A DNA stretch of 64,000 nucleotides from Nymphaea colorata (taxonomy: Eukaryota > Streptophyta > Magnoliopsida > Nymphaeales > Nymphaeaceae), in the NCBI RefSeq assembly GCF_008831285.2, contig NC_045139.1:10194704-10258703 (forward strand). Reading direction: 5' to 3'. Positions 23,134-31,867 of this stretch are shown here, piece by piece. Position numbers and translations under genes: made by a program. The notes below the pieces were generated by a model that did not search any database, was not told the DNA's origin, and saw only the letters and a list, made by a program, of their open reading frames with translations. The stretch's first letter is position 1. Every line of letters starts with the position of its first letter.

Positions 23134-23338
23134 GCTAAATTACAGGCATGTCATTTGAAAATTGTCAACAAGAAAATCCATTCAAGTCAAGGCTCATGCA
23201 AATTAAATAATATAATAAAAATGATCAATTATTTTTTTTGTCTAAAAGTAATTTGAATTTGTCGATGCGAGCTAATGCGCGCCGATAAAAACAGTGCGTT
23301 AAATTATAGACATGTCATTTGAAAAATTGTTAATAAGA
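23134..23338. repeat. 40-base direct repeats around the left copy of the copy-2 upstream sequence
   Basis: The word 'taaatta.ag.catgtcatttgaaaa.ttgt' occurs at about 23136-23173 and again at 23300-23338. The two copies enclose the stretch 23176-23301, which has a second copy just upstream of oxidoreductase copy 2. Confidence 0.75.
23176..23301. repeat. direct repeat, left copy (partner 31478-31603)
   Basis: Shares with 31478-31603 the ordered words ATCCATTCA, AGGCTCATGCAA, AAATAATA, AATAATGAT-like, AAAGTAATTTGAATTT, CGAGCTAA and GCGCCGATAAAAAC-like. The partner lies about 265 bases before the ATG of oxidoreductase copy 2. The two copies bracket the virus/transporter mosaic in the same orientation. 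Confidence 0.8.
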
Positions 23339-23488
23339 TCCTGTGATCGTGAGACTAGGCACATACGTCGGCAACACGGTGTGTGTGTGCTTAGTAGTAT
23401 TTTGTTTTTATATGTATCTTTCTCTCCTCATATAGGTCTTCTTAACAGCAAATCTGCTAGGCCATTTTTGTCGGTTGTTAATAACTCA

Positions 23489-23605
23489 GACAAGAGAAAA
23501 AGGAGATTCCCCACATGACAAAAAGGAGCTTCCAGATAAGAGAAAAAGGAGATTCCAGATAGATAAAAAGGAGATTCCAGACAAGATAAAAAGGAGAGAT
23601 AAAAA
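23489..23605 (+). repeat. short tandem repeat upstream of the pararetroviral TATA box
   Basis: About five units of 'gacaagataaaaaggagattcc' type. The same unit, inverted, is repeated about ten times at 30600-30845. Its position just upstream of TATA suggests an enhancer-like array. Confidence 0.8.
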
Positions 23606-23653
23606 GAATATTCTCAAATCAACTAAGAAAAAAAAAAAGATTCCACAAAGATC

Positions 23654-23660
23654 TATATAA
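23654..23660 (+). promoter_or_regulatory. TATA box of the pararetroviral fragment
   Basis: TATATAA in GATCTATATAAAGG, about 95 bases before the primer site. The inverted copy at 30568-30575 conserves it. Confidence 0.7.
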
Positions 23661-23749
23661 AGGATGGAAAGCCACAAGCAGAGGACATGAGCTCCTTCTC
23701 GCCTCCTCCTATTCCGTTGTCTTGCTGCTCGCCTCCGCCTACCCCAAAG

Positions 23750-23762
23750 TGGTATCAGAGCC
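23750..23762 (+). promoter_or_regulatory. tRNA-iMet primer binding site of the pararetroviral fragment
   Basis: TGGTATCAGAGCC, complementary to the 3' end of initiator tRNA-Met and the site used by plant pararetroviruses to start minus-strand synthesis. No LTR borders it, which argues against an LTR retrotransposon. Confidence 0.85.
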
Positions 23763-25475
23763 TTAGGCTTTGATGCTTTAGGGTAAGAAAGAAAGATACT
23801 AAGTTGAGTGAGATATTGTGTGAGATATACTAGATAGTGTTATGGAGTCTGATGCACAAATAGAGAGTGCCGGATGTGGCATGGATATCCCCAGCGATGT
23901 AATCTCCGTAAGTTATGTACTTATTATGTTAATGGAATAAATAACTATTCTTCTTGATTATCCTCTTTTCAATATCATAGAATCAGGTTTGTTTTGTTGG
24001 TATGGATGGTTATATTGTTTTACCTACTTTAAATACCGAAATATGATATACTTTTAATGGTAAGAAGGGAGATCTATTGATTTGACTGACACACAATAGG
24101 TACAAGTTGTTTATCCTTTACGGTAGGTACAAGTTGTGAAAGATTGTCAATAGACAAAAGGCAATCAGTGAGTACCCACTGAGGCAGAGGCTGAAAGGGG
24201 AAAACATTAATGTCATGTGGTGTGACAATCTGTAACAGAGGTGTACTGTGTGGATCACAGAGGTGTATTGTGTGAAGGAAAAGTAAATGGAAGAGCTTCA
24301 AGCCAGGACAAAGTATACTATATTAGGTTTATGAATTGTGTAGAATAGGAAAGCAAAACACACAACCGCACACACCAGATTGTTGGAAATTGAAAAAGGG
24401 ATAGGAAGGAAAACGTTTAGAAACTTTTATAGAACATCCAATTCATACATGTTGTTAGAAAAAACTGATGGTATAAAAATAAATATTGAAAATATTTTAG
24501 AAAATCATAAAATGTTTTATGACATGATGTATGATACTTTAGTAAAAATAGATAACATATTAGAAAAGTTAGAACCAAAAGTAACATAATAGACCAGAAG
24601 TAAACAATAATAATAGATGAAAAAGATAAACAATCAGATTTAATTTTTAGTCCAAGATATAGTAAGAATACTAAAAGAGAAATATCATATAAAACAACAC
24701 TTCATAATAATAAGTTAGTAATAGGAAGATATATTTATGAATCATTTGTATGAATTATAAAGAGCACATAGTTAAACAAAAATATTGTATATATCGAAAC
24801 CAGAGAAAAAGTCTAATAAAAACAAATCTAGGCAGAAAATTTGTCTAAGTATATAAAGAAGACTGGAGACTAGTAAAACAAGTAAACCCATATATAATTG
24901 AAGGAGAATCTGAAAAAATGATAAGATTAAACAAAGGAAACGATAGAAGTAAACAAAAATAGAAGAATATAATAGAAGAAGAATATAACAAAAACATATA
25001 TAGTTTTTTGTTCTAATATGTTACCTTATCCATTGAATCCTTTGATTAATAGTTTTGTTTTCTTTCCATTTTTCCTTAGGAAGACAATTATCTCTACAGA
25101 GATTTATCTGTGCACAATGTCTATAAAAGGGGTGTAGTATCTATTTTGGTATCCTTTTATTAGTATCTTAATTAAAATATATAAAAAGTTTTCTTTTTCT
25201 ATTTTAGTTTGTGTTGTATTCATCGTACCATTCATCTATTTTCCTATTTATATCGTAAAAGTGTCCTTCTGTAAATAAGTATAGCTGTCTTTCTACCCAT
25301 CTATCTATAACTAGTAGTGTTAAATTATCTATGAATTGTTTTACCTTGATTAAAATTTTGAATTTTTTGCATTTTTTCCTGGATTTTATTTATTTTATTT
25401 GTATGATATTTTGGGGTTATAGGACACATATATAATTATGGTTCTTTAATCTTCTTAGTCATATCCTAGGTATAT

Positions 25476-26096
25476 TTATCTGCTTATTTGGGTTTCTATT
25501 TTTACTAGTTCCTTAGTTATAATGTAATCTTTCATTTTATTTAGCCATTTTGCCCTTAATATAACTTGTGTTTTGTTATCACTTCTTTGTCTTTGTATCT
25601 CAAAAGTTATTCTTATATCTTGTTGTCCTAAGATGACTAACTTACTTGCCAATCCAAGATAGTTTATAATGTTTCCTTGTATGTCTTTATACATATGACT
25701 ACTTAGTAAGATCATGTCTAATTTTACCAAGTCTAGTGTAATATAATTTTCCTCGGATCCTATGTCGATTAGTATTTTTTGAATTTGTCTAACTATCAGA
25801 CCTTGTATCATAAATTGTTGATTAGTTTTTCTAACTGATGGCTCTCCTACTGGGTCACATATGCTTAATCTTTTTTCAATGATTTCGAGTTCTTTGTTTT
25901 CGTTATTTTTCAAATAATATCGCTCTTTCCCTTCAATAACTGTGAGTAAATTTTGGAAAGGGTCTTCTATGCTTATGTTATCATTGTATTTTATTTTTGC
26001 TGAAATTTTGTGTTTATTGGTTATAACATATATACTTTTTGCCTTAACTGTCATGACTTTACTACCTTTTCCTAGTTCAATTCTTGATATTTCCAA
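25476..26096 (-). pseudogene. retroviral-type aspartic protease remnant (206 codons)
   Basis: Contains ILIDIGSEENYI at about residues 111-122, the position of the active-site motif D-T/S-G. Here the middle residue is Ile, which should abolish activity. After it comes a beta-strand-rich stretch (KLVILGQQDIRITFEI) as in the family. The frame ends without running into reverse transcriptase. Confidence 0.6.
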
Positions 26097-26977
26097 TATA
26101 ATACTAAGCTTTTGTTTATATTTTCATCTATTAATGAGATAGTGTAGTTTTGTTTTATTATGAATTTTATCTTTTGATAAATCAAATTTCCTTTTAATTT
26201 GGCTATAATTATTTTATTTTACAAGTATTTTATTCTGTCATTAGCTAAATATAATTTCAATGGTGTATTTATTCTTTTTTAAATACAAGCTTTTATTAAT
26301 ATTTCAATTCCTCCAAAATATATATATTTCATAGGTTCTTTATGTTTTATATGTTTAAGTTCTCTTTTACACCTTCTTTGCTTATCAATGATACTTTAAT
26401 TGTTCCTTTTGCTTGCATAATGTCTATTATATGTTCTCTACTATTATATACATAGTTTTCTTTTAATTTCTTTTTAGGATATTTTTTAGTATTTGAATTT
26501 TACTTAGTTTAGGTATCTTAAATATTTTGTCCGTGCAAATGTCAATGTCCTTGTTTTTTATTTTTTCAAAAAGTTTTTCATCAAATATTAATCTTTGATT
26601 TGTATAATTTTCTGTCCAATCTTCACGATATGGTATTTCTTCATGTTTTTCTAGTATTTTATCTGTCATTCTTCTTCGGATGTATTTTATATTTCACTAT
26701 CTACTTCTGTATTATCACTTGAGTCTGTTTCTGCGTGAAATTCATATATTGTCTTATTATCTGATACATCTATCCCTAAGCTTTCTAATTGTTCTATTAA
26801 TACTTTTTCTAAGAAGTTTATTGTTTTTGGGTTTCTAGTTGTCTTACATTCTTTAACTAGATGTCCATATTTTCCACAATTATAACATTTGCATGGTTTA
26901 CCCTTTTTTGGGTATTGTCTTATGTATTGTTTTTTTTAATTTTTCTTAAACTTTCTTTTATAATTTTTATATTTTAT

Positions 26978-27646
26978 TCACAATTTAATGTACTTCTTGT
27001 ATCTTTTCTTTCTTTTATGATATTTATGTTCAGTACATCCAAAAGTTGGGATTTCATAGTCCGCACAACACTTGTATGGGTTTATATATTGTTTGAATTT
27101 CTTTTGCTCTATATATTTTCTGCATTGTTCTTTGTACCATATTCTTAAATATTCTATCCTAGATCCTAAACTGTCTTCTTCATGTGGATTTTTTTTAAAT
27201 TCCTTAAAAATTTTATCTAAAATAGTCCTTGGCAATCTACTATAGAATATATCTAATGCAGCTTTCCTTTCTTCTTTTTTCAGTTTTGCCTTATAGTAGT
27301 TTTTACTGAAAGTTTGTATATAGTCATCTACGTAACACATATCACAAATAGTTATTTGTAAGAGTGCTTTTCTTGCTAATTCTTGTTGTTTTTTGGCATT
27401 TATTTTATCTATTCTTGTTATACGAAATTCTTTTTTTATTGTTTTTACATACTTGTTTAACATGACTATGGGTTGTAATGGTGTAATTCTATCATCCTCT
27501 GTTTGTTTTGGTAAAGTATTTTTTAAATCTGGTTTGATCTGTTCAAACCATAATTTTACATTGCCAACAAATGAGTTTTCAACATAGTTTGTTGTGTTTA
27601 TAATGTCTATTTTGGCTTTATATGTTCTAACATTTCTATTTGCCAT
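26978..27646 (-). pseudogene. pararetroviral capsid-like frame (222 codons), broken before its zinc knuckle
   Basis: A Lys-rich frame with the basic C-terminal stretch HKYHKRKKRYKKYIKL. The retroviral-type zinc knuckle CYNCGKYGHLVKEC is coded nearby on the same strand at about 26895-26850 but in another frame, after the stop, so the capsid gene is frameshifted. Capsid followed by CX2CX4HX4C and then an aspartic protease is the order in Caulimoviridae. Similar order in Ty3-type retrotransposons is the main alternative, but no LTRs are present. Confidence 0.62.
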
Positions 27647-27967
27647 ATTTCAATTATTTCCATTGTTTTAATTGCTCCATCTAGGTTTAACATTCTTTGT
27701 TCATGGGCTACTGTCTAAATATTTCTTTTTGTCTTGCTTCCCACAACTTTTTGTTTCTTTCAAGGTTTCTTGGATAATACAGTGGTTTTGAATGTTGGTT
27801 TATAAGGTCTCGAACTTCCTAGTTCTTCTTTTACTTTTACATCTTCTTTAAGGATTGTATTCATGTTAACCTCTTGTATATTGCTTATTAAATCTATATA
27901 TGTTACTGAATCATTGTCACTCCCATCTTGTAAATCATTTATTTTATTTATTCCTAAGATTTCTACC

Positions 27968-28333
27968 TCATTTGAATATCAGACTTAATTTCATTTCTGT
28001 TTGCTCTTTTAGATCTATTTTGATTTCATAAATTTCTGTTCCTGTCTTGTTTATTTCGGACTTTAGATTCTTTATTGTTTTTAAATTATTAATGTCTTGT
28101 TGGACGATCTTTATTGTCTGCTTTAATTCTGTTTGGGAATTTTCTAGTTCTTCTTTTATCATTTGTCTTAGTTGTTCCAAGAGTATGGTATTTTGTTTAT
28201 ATTGTATTTCTTCTTCTTCTTCTTCTTCTTCTTCTTCTTCTTCTTCTTCTTTATTTAATAATGTTACATCTTCTTCTATTATATTGTTCTGTTTTTGTTT
28301 ACTTCTATCGTTTTCTTTGTTTAATCTTACCAT
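27968..28333 (-). pseudogene. viral coiled-coil protein remnant (121 codons)
   Basis: Starts MVRLNKENDRSKQKQ. Residues 30-45 are a run of Glu coded by a TTC/GAA triplet repeat (28207-28251). The rest is heptad-like (LLEQLRQMIKEELENS, IKIVQQDINNLKTIKNLK), consistent with a coiled coil like that of virion-associated proteins. The same start is found in the + copy near 24938-24960, where it is soon broken. Confidence 0.6.
28207..28251. repeat. (TTC)n triplet repeat
   Basis: About 14 TTC units, coding the poly-Glu run of the viral coiled-coil remnant on the minus strand. Confidence 0.95.
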
Positions 28334-28475
28334 TTTTTCACATTCTCCTTTAATTATATATGGGTCTACTTGTTTTACTAGTCTCTAGTCTTCTTCATAT
28401 ACTTCGATAAATTTTCTGCCTAGATTTGTTTTTATTAGACATTTTCTCTAGTTTTGATATATACAATATTTGGTC

Positions 28476-29118
28476 TTCAGAAAGGAGCGAGTGATATTTT
28501 ACCAATTAATAAAATGCTTTGCCTTGAATTCTATTTTATATGATGCAAAGCTTGGTGCTGGATCCTCCAATACCATGCTACACCTTTTGCTTGATAATCT
28601 AGAATTGCAAAATGCCTCTTTTTTTAGTGAAATTAATTGCACATATCACTTTATTATACTTGAAATAGTATCATCATATTGAAAATTTCTTGACCACCAT
28701 AGATGTGTTTGCATCATGATCATTCACAACGACGACTTCTTACCTTTAGCATCAACAATAGAACTTTTAAGAGTTCCCTAAAGCTTCCATCTTAACATTA
28801 AATCTAATGGCTGAAATTTGGTTCTATTATGTGAGAATGGTCCCACTCGAACTGATGCTTGAACATATGACAACAAGGAAAAACAATTGAACTTCTATTA
28901 TACTAATGTTTGTTGCCCAATCTATTACCAACAAGAACAATGTACCTGTTTTAGAAGATTTGCTTTAGACTTTCTAGTTAAGGATGATTGAGTTCAATAT
29001 GTGGGCAGCCTATATTGGCATAATTCCACAATCAGTGCAACTTTAACTATGTTTTGATTGTTTTTTTCAGTACATATAATCTCATACTCCCACTAATGCT
29101 TGTTAATTGTATTTGCAG
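28476..29118. other. intron-like sequence before the transporter exons
   Basis: Between the viral junction at 28475 and the first transporter exon. AT-rich, no exon recognised. It ends in the acceptor ATTTGCAG at 29111-29118, so it is probably an intron of the source gene. Confidence 0.6.
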
Positions 29119-30139
29119 TACTCTTTTTTTCTATTTGTTCAACGTTTGAGCTGGCATGCGTTGTGCTTTATGCATTTGTCTTCCCCAAACTAGAAATTGT
29201 GAAGTATTATCGTTCAAAGGCAGCTTGTGAAGGATCAAAATCTATCTCAGCTGCTGCAGGATTACTGCAAGATACTGAGAGGTAAGTTTATGATTTCTAT
29301 TTAGAAAACGTGTTTCCTTGTATTTCTGCAATTGAAGATTAAAGAAAATATGGTAGATTCCTTTGCTCACTTGAAATTTTGTCATGCCTTTTTAGGACTC
29401 AGATAATCTAAAGGACTTTCAACGCTTCAGCAACAAGCAACTCCTTATTCAGAATATAGACTATGCCATTGATTTGTATCTGATATATGTGTTGACATTA
29501 TCCATATTTCCAGGATTACTGTATGAAAATACAGGGTCACGTAGCCTAGGTTCTTGGTATGGGCCTATTCTACTCTCTTCATGCTGAATTGATATGGTCA
29601 TTTAGAGTCTTTTGTAGTATTTAACAGTTATATCTCATTGACTATGTGCAAAATATGTTGGTTTCATATTTCTTAAAGAAATGTTTACTACCTCTTATCT
29701 CCATTATCTATCAAATTTCACGACACAGTTGTCCTACTACTTTTACTTTATAATAAGAAAATCAATGAGAGGCATCACTCTAAATAAGCTCTTTATAGTG
29801 AAGAATGGTTTTTCAAAGTCTTAATGTTTTTGGAGAGTGACTGGATGTGCATATGCTAATTTTTTGAGTTGATTTGTTCAGGTATGGGTTGTTCTAGTTG
29901 CATCTTACAATGTTTTTGATCTGATTGGGAGATATACTTCTTTGATCAAAATGGTGAAGATAACTTCTACGTACTTCTTGACAATAGCATGCCTCTCACA
30001 GTTTCTGCTGATCCCTGCATTTTACTTTACGGCCAAGTATGGAGACCAAAGATGGATGATAATGTTGACATCAATCTTGGGGTTAACTAATGGTCACCTG
30101 ACTGTCTCTGTCCTTACTGAAGCACCTGAAGGTCACAAG
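29119..30139 (+). pseudogene. equilibrative nucleoside transporter (ENT) gene fragment, three exons with introns
   Basis: Exons near 29119-29281, 29400-29556 and 29883-30139 code the C-terminal half of a plant ENT family transporter. Family marks are FFSICSTFELACVVLYAFV, KLEIVKYYRSKAA, SNKQLLIQNIDYAIDLYLIY, WVVLVASYNVFDLIGRY and QRWMIMLTSILGLTNGHLTV. Introns are retained, so this is a genomic fragment, not a processed copy. The donor of the second exon after SWY reads GG instead of GT, and the first two exons do not join in frame, so it is broken. The exon for the final membrane segments is missing: after the donor at 30140 the sequence runs into viral DNA at 30491. ENT proteins move nucleosides across the plasma membrane or tonoplast; this copy should make nothing. 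Confidence 0.82.
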
Positions 30140-30490
30140 GTTTGTTTTCTTTTCTCTTACTAGCAGTAACTTTTCAACAGTTTTTGCATTCCCAAGTGCG
30201 TGATTTGATTAGAGTGCATATTCACGTAGAAGTGATCTTAAAAGCAAAATCTTGTACCATTTCTCTCCATTTGCTTCTTTCCTCTTCACTATTTTGGGTT
30301 CTCGTGGCTAGCAAGAAGATGAAACCAAATTTACCAACTAAAATGATTTTGGGGGTCTCATGATTTTATTGAAGACATGTCTAACTTTCAAAGTAGACCA
30401 CATTTTGAAGATATTATCAATTGGAAAAGGTTCTTTTATGTTGTCATGTTAATGGCACGATGTATAATTATTTTATGCATTTGAATTCAG

Positions 30491-31477
30491 GCAGAGGCGA
30501 GCAGCAAGGCAGTAGAACAAGAGGAGGCAAGAAGGAGTTCATGCCCTCTACTTGTGACTTTCTATCCTTTATATAGATCTCTATGGAATCTTCTTTTTTT
30601 TTCTTAGTTGATTTGAGAATCTTCTTTTTATCTTGTCTGGAATCTTTTTTTTATCTTTTTTGAAATCGCCTTTTCATCTTGTCTAAAATCTCCTTTTTAT
30701 CTTGTTTGGAATCTCTTGTTTGTAGTCTCTTTTTTATCTTGTCTGGAATCTCATTTTTCTCTTGTCTGCTTCTTTATATCTTGCCAGGAATCTCATTTTT
30801 CTCTTGTTTAGAATCTCCGTTTTATCTTGTTGAGAATCTATTCCAGTGGTTCTTTCAAGCATTCTCCACATCATGTTCTGAAGTATGTTTCATCATCTGA
30901 CAATATTTCTTCAGACTTTCTGTTGTCATTATCTGACTTTTGATTGCTCTGGTTCTGGTAGCTTTATCTGGTTTGGCCAAAGATTTAAACCAATTTGATA
31001 ATTCATGACGCTCATCTTTGTATTGAGTAGATTGTGAATATACTATTTGATAATTATCAGAATTGTAAATCCACATTTTCTTTTCTTGGAATTGTTGTAG
31101 TAGTTCTTCAAAAATAATATATAGTATCTGGCTCTTCTTTTGCCAAAAAATTCTGCTATTTTTTGTTGGAGTATCTCTGTGCCTGTGGCTCTGTTGGTAT
31201 TATTCATTTGGTTAGTCCAATTTTAATACAATGGACTGGTGGGTATATGTTGTATCTAGTAACTTCTGTCATGGTTGAATATAATCTCACATATATCAAG
31301 TTTGCTTTGGTTATTCGAATGTATTGATGGGTATACTTGTATATCTTTGGTATTCCTTTTAATTCTGTGGCATCTGTCGTGTAAAAAGTATGTAACAATC
31401 CACAATTGTAAGCTGTTTGAATTAATTTAGAACTGGTTTTTAGGTATACATATAACTTGTTAAAACTTTGGAGGGGT
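30491..31477 (-). mobile_element. third pararetroviral piece (- orientation): end of a coding region, repeats, TATA, leader
   Basis: Read right to left: decayed frames (31398-31204, 31076-30855), about ten units of the GGAGATTCC-type repeat (30845-30600), a TATA box (30575-30568) and a leader matching the + copy at 23660-23740. It stops about 10 bases before the point where the + copy has its primer site. The boundary with the transporter fragment is at 30490/30491. The coding remnants are not clear enough for me to name. Confidence 0.66.
30568..30575 (-). promoter_or_regulatory. TATA box of the inverted pararetroviral piece
   Basis: TATATAAA on the minus strand, in the same leader context as at 23654-23660. 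Confidence 0.65.
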
Positions 31478-31603
31478 AATCCATTCAGGTAGGCTCATGC
31501 AACTTTTTAAATAATACAATAATAATGATAAGTCATTTTGTAGTTAAAAAAGTAATTTGAATTTTGCCGACTCGAGCTAAAAGGCGCCGATGAAAACGGC
31601 GTC
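31478..31603. repeat. direct repeat, right copy (partner 23176-23301)
   Basis: Matches the left copy in order and orientation. It forms the distal promoter region of oxidoreductase copy 2. Confidence 0.8.
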
Positions 31604-31867
31604 TCGAAAACACGATGAAAATAACGAAAGCGATAACTGACGCCTGAAGAAGTCGGTCCCACTTGCGCCTCCTTGCACTGCTGTCTGTCATCTACCATCC
31701 ACAATCTTTGTGACGACGCCTACAGTGCCACGCCCGACGAGACTGTCCAGCCACAGAGCCGCTTCTCTCTTCTCAGAAGGGTTTCAGAGGATTCCGGACA
31801 CCTTGGTCTCAGTCTTTAATTTCCTCTTCCTACTTCATTAGTACCTGAATCTATTTTGCGGGTCGCC

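Larger units (their letters stand above)
23440..25010 (+). mobile_element. endogenous pararetrovirus fragment, + orientation (promoter, leader, start of coding region)
   Basis: Five copies of a 23-27 base unit (GANAAGANAAAAAGGAGATTCC) precede a TATA box and a leader with a tRNA-iMet primer site, the layout of a Caulimoviridae control region. A decayed open region follows, with a short frame at 24380-24589 and broken frames up to 25010. The stretch 24775-24995 is the reverse complement of 28255-28475, so this copy and the minus-strand copy meet tail to tail near 25010. No intact viral gene is present. The family call rests on the minus-strand copy's capsid-like and protease-like regions. Confidence 0.68.
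25011..28475 (-). mobile_element. endogenous pararetrovirus fragment, - orientation (coiled-coil, capsid-like, protease-like regions)
   Basis: Read right to left it holds a Glu-rich coiled-coil protein (28333-27968), a capsid-like frame (27646-26978) followed by a CCHC zinc knuckle (near 26890-26850), and an aspartic-protease-like frame (26096-25476). Reverse transcriptase and RNase H are not present. The frames are interrupted by stops and frameshifts throughout. AT content is very high, as in many endogenous pararetroviruses. The right edge at 28475 borders plant transporter sequence. The left part meets the + copy near 25010. Confidence 0.68.

Noticed and set aside
24090-24150. Duplicated 'aggtacaagttgt' as an attachment site
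   Set aside because: A 13-base local repeat only, with no further structure.
23440-25010. LTR retrotransposon, because of the tRNA-iMet primer site
   Set aside because: No LTR borders the primer site, and the repeat array, TATA and leader come directly before it without a terminal repeat. The inverted copy is truncated just before the site. A pararetroviral origin explains this better.
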